From NCBI RefSeq assembly GCF_023073715.1, contig NZ_JADPKA010000097.1:1-64000 (forward strand): a stretch of 64,000 nt of DNA, written 5' to 3'. This DNA is from Bradyrhizobium sp. 164. Its GTDB lineage: Bacteria > Pseudomonadota > Alphaproteobacteria > Rhizobiales > Xanthobacteraceae. A program made the translations under genes and the position numbers. Shown here one piece after another: positions 17,821-27,800 of this stretch. Numbering within the stretch: position 1 is the first letter of the stretch; every line of letters begins with the position of its first letter. Under the pieces are notes generated by a model. It was not told the origin of the DNA. It saw only the letters and a program-made list of their open reading frames with translations, and searched no databases.

Positions 17821-18738
17821 ATGGGTCGCGTCTTCGTCGCGGGCAGCATCAACATGGATGTGGTGGCAACAGCCGACCGCCATCCACGCGTCGGCGAGAC
17901 CGTTGCTGGCAAGCAGGTGCTGTATTTTCCGGGTGGCAAGGGCGCGAACCAGGCGGTCGCCGCGTCGCGGCTTGGCGCCAGGACCACGCTGATCGGGCGG
18001 CTGGGAAAGGATTCGTTTGGGACCGAGCTGAAGGCTTTCCTTCGCAGTCAGGGCATCGATCTCGGCTACGTGCAGCAGACGGCTGACGCGCACACCGGTA
18101 CGGCCATCATCACGGTGGCGGAGGCTGACAATACCATCGTCGTCATCCCCGGCGCCAATGCATTGGTCGACGCTGATGACGTCAGCGTCGTGCCGCTGCT
18201 GGAGGGCGACGTTGCGGTCAGCCAGTTCGAAATTCCGCTGCCGGCGATTGCCGCGTTCTTCCAGCGGGCACGCGCCGCCGGAGCCACGACGCTGCTCAAC
18301 CCGGCACCGGCGCAAACCATGCCCGGCGAGCTGCTCGCGCTGGTCGATATCCTCGTGCTGAACGAGACCGAGCTCGGCTTGCTCGCCGGGACCGAGCTCT
18401 CCGACGGCAACGAGGCCGCGCGGATCATCGACGTCGCGCGACAACTTCAGGCGCGGCGGGACCAGACCATCTGCGTCACGCTCGGCAAGCGCGGCGTGCT
18501 CGCGCTGGCGGGGCGCGAGGAAATTTCGGTGCAGGGGCGCACGGTGAAGGCGGTCGACACTACCGGCGCCGGCGATTGCTTCGTCGGCGCGCTCGCGGCG
18601 CAACTGGCTGACGGCGCGACACTGCGCGACGCGCTCACGTTTGCCAACGCGGCCGCTTCGATCAGCGTGCAGCGGATGGGCGCGGGGCCGTCGATGCCGA
18701 CGGCAAAGGAAGTGGCTGCCGTGATCGACGCAAGCTGA
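17821..18738 (+). CDS. rbsK: Ribokinase (PfkB family)
   Basis: A 305-residue kinase closely resembling ribokinase: start GRVFVAGSINMDVVA, GGKGANQAVAASRLGA substrate-binding motif and DTTGAGDCFVGALAA carrying the catalytic Asp. ATP phosphorylates ribose (or a related sugar) at O5. It is the second of two tandem PfkB genes. Its stop codon abuts the stop of the convergent flavoprotein gene, the two forming the palindrome TGATCA, so no terminator fits between them. Confidence 0.85.
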   Translation: MGRVFVAGSINMDVVATADRHPRVGETVAGKQVLYFPGGKGANQAVAASRLGARTTLIGRLGKDSFGTELKAFLRSQGIDLGYVQQTADAHTGTAIITVAEADNTIVVIPGANALVDADDVSVVPLLEGDVAVSQFEIPLPAIAAFFQRARAAGATTLLNPAPAQTMPGELLALVDILVLNETELGLLAGTELSDGNEAARIIDVARQLQARRDQTICVTLGKRGVLALAGREEISVQGRTVKAVDTTGAGDCFVGALAAQLADGATLRDALTFANAAASISVQRMGAGPSMPTAKEVAAVIDAS

Positions 18739-19959
18739 TCACGCCAGTGCGCTCTTCAGGTCAAAACTCTCGTCCGCAGCCTGCTCCGGTGTGATCGAGC
18801 GGTCCATGGCCTGCAATCGGCGCCCGAACATGTGGTCGCCGGCGCGGTTGATCGACTCGATGCCCAGCAGCGTCTCGCCCTTGTAGCAGAACGCCGAAAA
18901 CGCCTTGCTCGCGGGGTTGCCGCGCAGCACGACGCGATCGTAACCGGTGGTGAGGCCGGCGATCTGGAGCTTGTCCTCGCCCTGGTCGCTCCAGAACCAG
19001 GGATGGCTGTCATAGGGCTTGCTGTCGCCGGTCAGCCGCGCCGCGAGGCAGCGGGCGTGATCGGTGGCGTTCTGCACCGATTCCAGCCGCAGCGAACCGC
19101 CGAAGCGCGGGCTTGCGAACAGCGCGCAGTCGCCGATCGCCGAAATATCGGGATCAGCCGTCGCAAGATATTCGTCGACGACGATGCCGGCGGCAACGGG
19201 AAGGCCCGCTTCAGCCGCGAGCTCGATGTTCGGCAGCACGCCGACGCCGACCACGACGAGATCGGCGGGCAGATGCCGTCCGTCGCTCAAGGAGACGCCG
19301 GTGACCTTGCCGCCTTCGGCTTCGATGGAAGTGGCCTGTACGCCGAGATGGATGCGGATGCCGGCCCCGCGATGCCGCGCCTGAAAATATTCGGAGACCT
19401 CCGCCGTCACCGCGCGCGCCATCACGCGCGGGGCGAGCTCGAGCACGTCGACCTCGAGGCCCTTGATCCGCGCGGTGGACGCGAATTCGAGGCCGATGAA
19501 GCCGGCGCCGATGACCACGACGCGTGCCTTCGACGGGATGACCTGGCGCAGTGCCTCGCTGTCGTCGAGGATGCGCAAGTATTTCACGTCGGGCAGATTG
19601 GCGTTGGGCAGGTCGAGCAGGCGGTTGCGCGCGCCCGTGGCCAGCACGAGGTGACCGTAAGGCAGCGTCTCGCCCGAGGCCAGATGCAGCTTGCGGTCGG
19701 CGCGGTCGATCGAGACGGCGCGGCCGGCGATCAGCTCGATCTTCTGGTCCTGGTAAAACTTCTCCGGCCGGAACATCAGGCTCTCCGGCCCGGCCGAGCC
19801 CTTGATGTAGGCTTTTGACAGCGGCGGCCGCTGATAGGGCAGATGCGCCTCGTCATTGATCAGGCAGATGCGCTGCGAAAAGCCCGCCTGGCGCAGGGAT
19901 GCCGCGACCTGATAGCCGCCATGGCCGGCCCCGACGATGATCACCGGACCATCCGTCAT
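18739..19959 (-). CDS. FAD-dependent ferredoxin-reductase-like oxidoreductase
   Basis: A 406-residue pyridine-nucleotide disulfide reductase-fold protein of the rhodocoxin/putidaredoxin-reductase type. It has an FAD-binding GAGHGGYQVAASLR near the N-terminus, a second dinucleotide motif GAGFIGLEFA for NADH, and DISAIGDCA for FAD. Redox-active Cys pairs are absent, as expected. The ATG at 19959 starts just before the FAD motif; the longer frame adds an unlikely basic tail. Such reductases feed [2Fe-2S] ferredoxins of P450 or ring-hydroxylating oxygenases, so the P450 at 2.2 kb is a possible but distant client. Confidence 0.87.
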   Translation of the reverse strand: MTDGPVIIVGAGHGGYQVAASLRQAGFSQRICLINDEAHLPYQRPPLSKAYIKGSAGPESLMFRPEKFYQDQKIELIAGRAVSIDRADRKLHLASGETLPYGHLVLATGARNRLLDLPNANLPDVKYLRILDDSEALRQVIPSKARVVVIGAGFIGLEFASTARIKGLEVDVLELAPRVMARAVTAEVSEYFQARHRGAGIRIHLGVQATSIEAEGGKVTGVSLSDGRHLPADLVVVGVGVLPNIELAAEAGLPVAAGIVVDEYLATADPDISAIGDCALFASPRFGGSLRLESVQNATDHARCLAARLTGDSKPYDSHPWFWSDQGEDKLQIAGLTTGYDRVVLRGNPASKAFSAFCYKGETLLGIESINRAGDHMFGRRLQAMDRSITPEQAADESFDLKSALA

Positions 19960-20187
19960 TGGACAGCCCACTTCCGCAAGACACGAGCGTGACCCATGTC
20001 GTCTCCTCTCTCGCTGATTTTGGTTTGCTGGCCTGACGAGGAGCCGGCGCTCGTGTCCGTTCCTTGGCGAAGGCGGGCCCATTTGAGCCTATCGTTCCGC
20101 CCAGCGCAAGAGCGGCGGGCGGGGATTGTCACCCCTCGCCTTCTGCGATTTAGTTGCAGCAACGAACCTTTTGCCGGGGATTCTCAG

Positions 20188-20982
20188 ATGCCAGCTCCTA
20201 TCTCCCAGCCCGATGATCCCGCCCTGCTGCGGATCGAAGGCCCGATCGCGACCATCACGCTCAACCGCCCTGCCGCGTTCAACTCCATCAACCTGGCGAT
20301 CGCGCAGAAGCTCGAGCAGCTCGCGGCCTATATCGAAGGCGCGGACGACATCAAGGTCGTTGTCCTCGAAGGCGAAGGCCGCGCCTTCTCGGCCGGCGGC
20401 GATCTTCAGACGATCGGGGCAGCCGCCGAAGCAGGCACGGTGGCGCCCGTGGTCGGCGAGCTCTTGAAGCACTATCACGCCTTCATCGAGATCATCCGCC
20501 GCATGCCCAAGATCTCGCTGTCCAGCGTCCACGGCTCTGCCGCCGGCGCCGGCATGGGGCTCGCCTTCGTCACCGATCTCTGTATTGCCGCCGACGACGC
20601 CAAGTTCACGCCGGCCTATGCCAAGATCGGCGTGTCGCCGGACGGCGGCTCCACGGTCGGCATCGTCGGCACGGTCGGCTCCCGCCGCGCGCTACAAATC
20701 TTCCTGTCCGAGGATAATTTTACCGCGCAGCAGGCTTACGAGTGGGGCCTGGTTGCCAAGATCGTTCCCGCCGCTGATCTGAAAGCAGCCACGCAAAAAC
20801 TCGCCGAGCGTCTCGCGCAAAACCCGCCGGCGGCGATCACCGGCACCAAATCGCTCGTCTACCAGGCCGCGACCACGCCGGTGAAGCAGCAGTTGGATGC
20901 CGAGGAGCACAAGATCATCATGGCGATGAACACGGAGGAGTTCCGCGCCGCCGTGAAGAAGTTCACCAGCAAGGGCAAGTAG
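20188..20982 (+). CDS. Enoyl-CoA hydratase/isomerase (crotonase) family protein
   Basis: A 264-residue crotonase. The oxyanion-hole segments are GRAFSAGGDL and SSVHGSAAGAGMGLAF. SPDGGST places an Asp where PaaG-type isomerases have their catalytic Asp, and a glutamate corresponding to the classical hydratase base is not evident, so an isomerase role is worth considering. The ATG at 20188 is chosen because the family begins just before LLRIEGPIATITLNRP. It is divergent from the flavoprotein gene and convergent with the dehydratase gene, 19 bp away. Confidence 0.85.
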   Translation: MPAPISQPDDPALLRIEGPIATITLNRPAAFNSINLAIAQKLEQLAAYIEGADDIKVVVLEGEGRAFSAGGDLQTIGAAAEAGTVAPVVGELLKHYHAFIEIIRRMPKISLSSVHGSAAGAGMGLAFVTDLCIAADDAKFTPAYAKIGVSPDGGSTVGIVGTVGSRRALQIFLSEDNFTAQQAYEWGLVAKIVPAADLKAATQKLAERLAQNPPAAITGTKSLVYQAATTPVKQQLDAEEHKIIMAMNTEEFRAAVKKFTSKGK

Positions 20983-21001
20983 CTGCCGTGGGGCTGGTCC
21001 C

Positions 21002-22723
21002 TCACTCCTTCTCAGTCTTTGGTCCAGTCCTCTGCATGAAATCGAAGTCGCAGCCCTCGTCGGCCTGCATGATGGTCTCATTGAACAACCAAGCGTAGCC
21101 GCGCCGGGCCTCTTCCGGCGCTGCGGCCGGCTTCAACGCGGCGCGGCGCCGCTCGAGTTCGGCGGCATCGACCAACAGCTCAATGCTGCGCTTGGCCACA
21201 TCGAGGCGGATCATGTCGCCGTTCTGCACCAGCGCGAGTGGCCCGCCGACAGAAGATTCCGGCGTGATGTGCAGCACGATGGTGCCGAACGCGGTGCCGC
21301 TCATGCGTGCGTCCGAAATGCGCACCATGTCCTTGGTGCCGGTCCGCGCGAGCTTCTTCGGGATCGGCAGATAGCCCGCCTCGGGCATGCCCGGCGCGCC
21401 CTTCGGGCCGGCATTGCGCAGCACCAGCACGTCGTCAGCCGTGACATCGAGGTCGGGATCGTCGACCCGCAGGGTCATGTCCTCGACGGATTCGAAAACC
21501 ACCGCGCGCCCGGTGTGCTGCAACAGCTTTGGACTGGCGGCCGATTGCTTGATGACCGCACCGCGCGGCGCGAGATTGCCGTGCAGGACGGCAAGACCGC
21601 CCTCCTTCTTGATCGGATTGTCGCGCGAACGAATCGCGTCCTGGCCCGGCACGTGCTCCGCATTCGCCACGACGTCGCGTAGCGTCTGGCCGCTGATCGT
21701 CCCGGCATCGAGATCGACGAGATCACCGAGCTGCGCCAGCAGTTTCGGCACGCCACCGGCGTGATGGAAATGCTCCATGTAATGTTCGCCGGACGGCTTG
21801 AGATCGACCAGCACCGGCACCTCGCGGCCGATCTGGTCGAACACTTCGAGATCGAGCCGGTACGGCGAGCGATGCGCCATCGCGGTCAGATGGATCAGGC
21901 CATTGGTCGAGCCGCCAATCGCCTGAAGCACGACCTGCGCGTTCCGGAACGAGGCCGGCGTCAGCAACTCGCTCGGCTTCGGCCCCTTCGTCTTTGCCAT
22001 CTCGGCGGCGACTTTGCCGCTGGCCTCCGCAAGACGGAAACGTTCGGCGTGCGGCGCCGGGATCGTCGCGCTCATCGGCAGCGACAGGCCCATGGCTTCG
22101 ATCATGCAGGCCATGGTCGAGGCCGTGCCCATCACCATGCAGGTGCCGACGGACGGCGCGAGGCGGCCGTTGACTGCTTCGATCTCGGCATCGCCCATGT
22201 CGCCGGCGCGGTATTTTGCCCACAACCTGCGGCAATCGGTGCAGGCGCCCAGCACTTCCCCCTTGTGATGGCCGACCACCATGGGCCCCACGGGGATGAC
22301 CACGGTTGGCAGATCGGCGCTGATCGCCGCCATCACCTGCGCAGGAAGAGTCTTGTCGCAGCCGCCGATCACGATCACCGCATCCATCGGCTGGGCGCGG
22401 ATCATCTCCTCGGTGTCCATCGCCATGAGATTTCGCAAGTACATCGAGGTCGGATGGGCAAAGCTCTCGGCGATCGAGATGGTCGGGAATACGAACGGCA
22501 TCGCGCCGGACAGCATCACGCCGCGCTTGGCGGCTTCGATGATCTGCGGGACGTTGCCGTGGCAGGGATTGTAGTCGCTATAAGTGTTGGTGATGCCGAC
22601 GATCGGGCGCTCCAGCGCATCGTCGGAATAGCCCATGGCCTTGATGAACGCCTTGCGCAGGAACAGCGAGAAGCCGGCATCGCCATAGCTCGTCAAACCC
22701 TTGCGCAGGCCACTCGTCATCAT
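21002..22723 (-). CDS. IlvD/Edd-family dehydratase, sugar-acid type
   Basis: A 573-residue Fe-S dehydratase. Cluster cysteines are visible in NPCHGNVPQ, GGCDKTLPAQ and GTCMVMGTAS. YSDYNPCHGNVPQIIEAAKRG is closer to the arabonate/xylonate dehydratase branch than to biosynthetic IlvD. GGAAGGAG lies just upstream of ATG 22723 (a second ATG follows at once). It should dehydrate an aldonic acid to a 2-keto-3-deoxy acid. A GntR regulator is divergent and shares the intergenic region, so it is probably controlled by it. Confidence 0.85.
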   Translation of the reverse strand: MMTSGLRKGLTSYGDAGFSLFLRKAFIKAMGYSDDALERPIVGITNTYSDYNPCHGNVPQIIEAAKRGVMLSGAMPFVFPTISIAESFAHPTSMYLRNLMAMDTEEMIRAQPMDAVIVIGGCDKTLPAQVMAAISADLPTVVIPVGPMVVGHHKGEVLGACTDCRRLWAKYRAGDMGDAEIEAVNGRLAPSVGTCMVMGTASTMACMIEAMGLSLPMSATIPAPHAERFRLAEASGKVAAEMAKTKGPKPSELLTPASFRNAQVVLQAIGGSTNGLIHLTAMAHRSPYRLDLEVFDQIGREVPVLVDLKPSGEHYMEHFHHAGGVPKLLAQLGDLVDLDAGTISGQTLRDVVANAEHVPGQDAIRSRDNPIKKEGGLAVLHGNLAPRGAVIKQSAASPKLLQHTGRAVVFESVEDMTLRVDDPDLDVTADDVLVLRNAGPKGAPGMPEAGYLPIPKKLARTGTKDMVRISDARMSGTAFGTIVLHITPESSVGGPLALVQNGDMIRLDVAKRSIELLVDAAELERRRAALKPAAAPEEARRGYAWLFNETIMQADEGCDFDFMQRTGPKTEKE

Positions 22724-22766
22724 GCCACTCCTTCCGAGTTGCCATCGTGGTACATTCTCGCCCACG

Positions 22767-22841
22767 ATTGTCAATAAGATTGGCCAATATTGTCGCACTT
22801 TCTGGGCTTTGGCGTCTCTTGCTGTGCAGATTATTGACAAT
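22767..22841. promoter_or_regulatory. Candidate GntR operator dyad between the dehydratase and gntR genes
   Basis: ATTGTCAATAA at 22767-22777 and TTATTGACAAT at 22831-22841 are perfect 11-bp inverted copies in the divergent intergenic region. A third ATTGTC occurs at 22789-22794, 22 bp (about two helical turns) from the first. The AT-rich arms stand out in GC-rich DNA. They are plausible binding sites for the divergent FadR-type regulator, allowing looping or cooperative repression of both genes. Confidence 0.6.
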
Positions 22842-22896
22842 CCAAGCCTCCCCTGCTCCACAGGACGAACCGGCCGACCGCCGGGAGGCTAAGGGC

Positions 22897-23583
22897 ATGT
22901 CCGACATTCGCACTCCTGAGGCAATTCCGGTCCGGCGCGACGATCCGGACGACGTCGTCGCGCGCCTGGAAGAGGACATCATCTTCGGCCGCCTTGCACC
23001 GGGCGCGCGCCTTACCGAGGACGCGCTGATGTCGCGCTACGGCACCTCGCGGCACTTCGTGCGCCAAGCGCTGCTGGATGCGGAGCGGCGCGGCATCATC
23101 CGTCGTGAGAAGAATGTCGGCGCCACCGTACGGTTCTACTCGGCCGAGGAAGTCCATCAGATCTACGAGGTGCGGGAGATGCTGACGCGGCAGGCTGCGC
23201 TGATGATCCCCCTGCCCGCGCCGCAAGGCCTGATCGACGAACTCTCCGCGTTGCAACGGCAATACTGCGCAAGGGCCGACGCGCAGGATCTGCGCGGCAT
23301 TCACGAGGCCAACGACGCCTTCCACCTTGCGCTGTTCTCGGCCTGCGGCAATCCCTATCTGGTGCGCTCGCTCCAGGACTACATGAACCTGACGCTGCCG
23401 ATGCGCGCGAAGAACCTCGCCGATCGCGAGGGCCTCGCACAATCGCGGCGCCAGCACGAACTGATGATCGAGCTGCTCAAGGGCCGCGACAGTTGGGCGC
23501 TCGCGCAACTCTGCGTGGATCACATGCAGTTCAGCAAGAAAGATTACCTCAAGCGCATCGCCGATGATGGGGCCGGACTCTAG
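22897..23583 (+). CDS. GntR family regulator, FadR/FCD subfamily
   Basis: A 228-residue regulator. The winged HTH spans about 20-75 (LEEDIIFGRLAPGARLTED, SRYGTSRHFVRQALLDAERRG). The C-terminal FCD helical domain shows the metal/ligand pattern ANDAFHLALF, RRQHELMIELL and CVDHMQ. ATG 22897 follows a GGGAGG site and begins MSDIRTPEA. It likely senses a sugar acid or carboxylate and controls the divergent IlvD/Edd dehydratase through the dyads between them. Confidence 0.88.
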   Translation: MSDIRTPEAIPVRRDDPDDVVARLEEDIIFGRLAPGARLTEDALMSRYGTSRHFVRQALLDAERRGIIRREKNVGATVRFYSAEEVHQIYEVREMLTRQAALMIPLPAPQGLIDELSALQRQYCARADAQDLRGIHEANDAFHLALFSACGNPYLVRSLQDYMNLTLPMRAKNLADREGLAQSRRQHELMIELLKGRDSWALAQLCVDHMQFSKKDYLKRIADDGAGL

Positions 23584-23767
23584 GTGAGCAAGTACCTGCC
23601 ACGAACGAGCCGTATACGTCCAAAAAGGAACGCCGCTAGCCGGGGCGCGTTGGAAGGCTCGAGCGAGATTCATTCGCGCGCGTAGCCGGGTGACGATCGA
23701 TCGGAACATGTCAGCCCAAGGGAGGGCTGGCTACCGCACAGGTTTGAACATAAGGGTCTGCGGAGCG

Positions 23768-24943
23768 ATGCGGGCCGGTTTGTTCTTCGCACTGATTGCA
23801 GCGGCCTGGCTCGGCGGACAGGTCCAGGAGTCCCTCGCACAACGGCAACCTTCCGCGTCTCCGAGTGAATCCGGGAAAGCGTCTCCGCGAAAAGAAAGCG
23901 CCCCCCGGAAAGAAACGAGACGACCTGCGGACCCATTTACGGTGGGCTTCGTCACCGGTACGCCGCAATGCACTGAATTCGCAATAGCTCAGGACATTGC
24001 GACCACACTGGCCAGTGGCCAGGAGACGGGTCCGCATGGCGAAGTCGCTTTGCGGGTCGTGCCAATCGTGGGAAACGGCGGCACCCGCAGCATCCTCGAC
24101 GTGCTCACTCTGGCAGGTGCCGACGTGGCGATCGCACCTGTTATCCTGGTCGACCGGCTCCGGGAGGCAAAGACGTTCGGAGACATCTCCGATAAGCTTG
24201 CCTACATTGCCTCGCTCCATGTCGAAGAGTTCCATCTCCTCGCACGGCCGGAGATCGCAAGCCTGACGGATCTTGCGGGGAAGAGGGTCAATCTTGGCGA
24301 GGACGGCAGTGCGGGCGCCGTGCTTGGCCGCGAGGTGCTGAACCGTCTGGGCGTCAAGATCAGCGAATCCAACCTGGGGCCGGACGCCGCGCTGGAGGGG
24401 ATGCGGAAGGGAGACATCTCGGCCGCCCTGCTGGTCTCAGGAAAACCAGTCAGCTTCCTCGCATGGGCCGGGCAGGCCAAGGGCATTCACTTCTTGCCCA
24501 TCCCCTATTCCAACGAGCTGCTGCAGCAAAACTATCTGCCATCGACGCTTCGCCACGAGGATTACCCAGATCTCATCGGGGTCAATGCAGCTGTGGACAC
24601 GATCGCGATCAAATCCGCTCTGTTCGCCTACAACTGGCCGCCACGCAGCGAACGGTTTCGGCTGCTGGAATTGTTCGTCCAGACACTGTTCACGCGTTTT
24701 CCTGAATTTCTCGGCGACGCACATCACCCCAAATGGCGCGAGGTCAACCTGGCCGCGCTCCTCCCTGGATGGCAACGATTCCGACCGGCAGAGCGCTGGC
24801 TCCAGCAGCAATCCGGCGGCGAGGCCGCGCTTCGCAAGGCGTTCGGCCGGTTCCTCGAGGGAAAGCCAACCGCCAATCCGCCAGACCGCGAAGAATTGTT
24901 CCGGGATTTCCTGCGCTGGCGAGAACGCAATCCGGATAAGTGA
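23768..24943 (+). CDS. TAXI-family TRAP solute-binding-like periplasmic protein
   Basis: A 391-residue exported protein. The hydrophobic signal MRAGLFFALIAAAWLGG is followed by a charged, Ser/Lys/Arg-rich linker, then a domain with VGFVTGTPQCTEFAIAQDIA and GNGGTRSILDVLTLAGADVAIAPV that matches TAXI-type TRAP binding proteins. ATG at 23708 and GTG at 23690 are alternative starts that lengthen the N-region. There is no TRAP permease gene nearby, so it may be a sensor or work with a remote permease. It is followed after 34 bp by the gene at 24978 and probably co-transcribed with it. Confidence 0.72.
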   Translation: MRAGLFFALIAAAWLGGQVQESLAQRQPSASPSESGKASPRKESAPRKETRRPADPFTVGFVTGTPQCTEFAIAQDIATTLASGQETGPHGEVALRVVPIVGNGGTRSILDVLTLAGADVAIAPVILVDRLREAKTFGDISDKLAYIASLHVEEFHLLARPEIASLTDLAGKRVNLGEDGSAGAVLGREVLNRLGVKISESNLGPDAALEGMRKGDISAALLVSGKPVSFLAWAGQAKGIHFLPIPYSNELLQQNYLPSTLRHEDYPDLIGVNAAVDTIAIKSALFAYNWPPRSERFRLLELFVQTLFTRFPEFLGDAHHPKWREVNLAALLPGWQRFRPAERWLQQQSGGEAALRKAFGRFLEGKPTANPPDREELFRDFLRWRERNPDK

Positions 24944-24977
24944 GCAAAATTTGGCAGGCAAATTTCGGGAGGTGTCG

Positions 24978-25553
24978 ATGCGCAACGCGCTTGTGAGCAC
25001 AGCCTTGGCTGCGTTGCTCGCCTTGATCGCCGACGTGAGGCATCCTGCAGCGCAATTTGCTCCCTTCTTTCCGCCAGCGCCGCAGACGTTCGCACCGACC
25101 ACCGCGCCGCCGGCCGACACGACCGAGCAAACCAGGACAGCCCCTCACCGAAGCAGCAAGGCGGATAGGAAGCACGAAGAGAAGCACGAAGTCGTTCGTC
25201 GGCCGCCAAATCAGCGGAAGGTCGCCGAAAAAAACGGATACAAGCGGGTCAGCGATCTCGTGAATTTCCCGAAGTTCTTTCCGGGCCTCGGCATCATCTT
25301 CGTCAAGCCCGACGCTTTACCGCTGGGGCCGTTCCTGTGCTTCGATCGCAGGGATCGCTTGGTGGCGACCGTGTACATGGTCCCGAACAAGGACATCGAA
25401 GATCGCAAGTCATTGGACGGGGCGGGGTCCGCGGCACCGGTTGATCATGTCAGCCTCTACTTCAACGCGGGTCACCCCGGCGTGGATGTGCCGCATTACC
25501 ATGTGGTGCTCTGGCACGTGACCAAGAAACAGGAAGCGCGGGTTGCAAAATGA
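24978..25553 (+). CDS. Secreted hypothetical protein
   Basis: A 191-residue protein with signal-like MRNALVSTALAALLALIA and a good GGGAGGTG site. A Pro/Thr/Arg/Lys-rich low-complexity linker follows (about 30-85), then a folded domain (FPGLGIIFVKPDALPLGP, YMVPNKDIEDR, VDHVSLYFNAGHPGVDVPHYHVVLW). The conserved-looking His cluster GHPGVDVPHYH could bind metal. I do not recognise the family with certainty. Probably in an operon with the TAXI-like protein upstream, so a periplasmic partner is possible. The 167 bp after it hold no gene I can see. Confidence 0.65.
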   Translation: MRNALVSTALAALLALIADVRHPAAQFAPFFPPAPQTFAPTTAPPADTTEQTRTAPHRSSKADRKHEEKHEVVRRPPNQRKVAEKNGYKRVSDLVNFPKFFPGLGIIFVKPDALPLGPFLCFDRRDRLVATVYMVPNKDIEDRKSLDGAGSAAPVDHVSLYFNAGHPGVDVPHYHVVLWHVTKKQEARVAK

Positions 25554-25720
25554 CGTGGGCCAGCTCATGCGATCACACGGGCTCCGCCTTGTTCGAGCAC
25601 GTCACGAACGATTTGCCCGCGGCGCTCGCGGACATGCGTTGATCGGCTACAATTGCCCGCCTTGAGCCGCAGCCGGGCGCTTGGTCCGACTGCAGCAAAT
25701 GTCAGGCATGGGAAACCCGT

Positions 25721-26545
25721 CTACCGCTTATTCCAGTCGATGATCCGGCTCGCGTCGCCGTCAAACTCGTTGCTGCAGAAGGCGCCGCCTTGATAGTGAT
25801 CACCGATCGGATCCGGCTTGAGCTTGGCCTGCTCGGCCATTGCGTGCGCCACATGATCCTCAGAGCGGCCAGTGGGGCGATAGCCGAACTCGTAGGCGCG
25901 GTGGTTGTCCCACCAGGCGCGCTCGTTCAGGGACACGCCGTAGAAGATCTCGAAATGGATGTCGGGATGCTCGAGCCCGATCTGGCAGAGCTGCACGAGG
26001 TCGTCGGGCTTGAGCCAGATCGCGAGCCGGCGATGGTCGAGCGGCATGTCGCCGAAATTGCCTATGCGCAGGCAAGTCACCTTCAGCCCGTGCTTGTCGG
26101 CGTAGAGCGCGCCGACGGCCTCGCCGAACACCTTGCTGACGCCATAGCGGCCGTCGGGGCGCGGGGTGACGTCGGTACCGATCTTGTGGTGGCGCGGATA
26201 GAAGCCTACGGCATGGTTCGACGAGGCAAACACCACGCGCTTGACGCCCTTGCGGTACGCGGCCTCGAACAGATTGTAGCAACCGATGATGTTGGCCTGC
26301 AGGATGCCGTCCCAGGGGCCTTCGACCGAATAGCCGCCGAAATGGATGATGCCGTCGACGCCCTCGCAGATCGCCTCGACCTGCGAAATGTCGGAGAGGT
26401 CGGCGGCCTTGAACTGCTCATTCGGGCCGAGATCGGCAGGCTTGCGGATGTCACTGAGCAGCAGGTCCGGGTAGATCGGCGGCAGCAATTTCCGCAGCCG
26501 CGTACCAATCCCGCCCGAAGCTCCCGTCATCAAAATGCGCGGCAT
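25721..26545 (-). CDS. NAD-dependent epimerase/dehydratase family, uronate dehydrogenase-like
   Basis: A 274-residue extended-SDR protein: GASGGIGTRLRKLL nucleotide motif, DIRKPADL adenine-ribose acid, FASSNHAVGFYP and the catalytic YGVSK. The HAVGFYPR and FGDMPLDHRRLAIWL segments match uronate dehydrogenases, which oxidise galacturonate or glucuronate to aldaro-lactones with NAD. It is divergent from an SMP-30 lactonase gene 92 bp away, consistent with a uronic-acid oxidation pair. Substrate not proven. Confidence 0.8.
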   Translation of the reverse strand: MPRILMTGASGGIGTRLRKLLPPIYPDLLLSDIRKPADLGPNEQFKAADLSDISQVEAICEGVDGIIHFGGYSVEGPWDGILQANIIGCYNLFEAAYRKGVKRVVFASSNHAVGFYPRHHKIGTDVTPRPDGRYGVSKVFGEAVGALYADKHGLKVTCLRIGNFGDMPLDHRRLAIWLKPDDLVQLCQIGLEHPDIHFEIFYGVSLNERAWWDNHRAYEFGYRPTGRSEDHVAHAMAEQAKLKPDPIGDHYQGGAFCSNEFDGDASRIIDWNKR

Positions 26546-26636
26546 GTCGTTCCTCGTATGTAGCGACCGATTTGCGGCCGTAGATATCTGATGCTAGCAG
26601 ACTTGCACAGAGGGAACGCAACAACGAGACCTGCAC

Positions 26637-27605
<969 letters not shown>

Positions 27606-27615
27606 GTGCTCCGGT

Positions 27616-27739
27616 CGTCATTGCGAGCCAACGGGTCCGCGCGCAGCGCGGCCCGATGACAGGCTCCGCGAAGCAATCCAGACTGTTTCCCCGGAGACGG
27701 CCTGGATTGCTTCGTCGCAAGGGCTCCTCCCAATGACGG
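27616..27739. repeat. Palindromic intergenic repeat, family A (copy 3)
   Basis: It runs CGTCATTGCGAGCC to CCAATGACGG, with inner CGAAGCAATCCAGA and CTGGATTGCTTCG. The GGGTCCGCGCGCAGCGCGGCCC stretch is the reverse complement of the right part of copy 2, so the element is in the opposite orientation. It begins 10 bp after the lactonase stop and ends just before the aldehyde dehydrogenase terminator. Confidence 0.85.
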
Positions 27740-27748
27740 AAACGAAAT

Positions 27749-27776
27749 ACGCCGGAGCGGTTTCCCGCTCCGGCGT
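27749..27776. terminator. Rho-independent-like terminator for the aldehyde dehydrogenase gene
   Basis: Perfect 12-bp arms ACGCCGGAGCGG and CCGCTCCGGCGT; read on the minus strand the loop is GAAA and the tail is ATTTCGTTTCC. It lies 24 bp past the stop of the minus-strand aldehyde dehydrogenase and could also stop transcription coming from the lactonase gene. Confidence 0.75.
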
Positions 27777-27800
27777 CAAATTTGGTTCAGACGATAAAGG

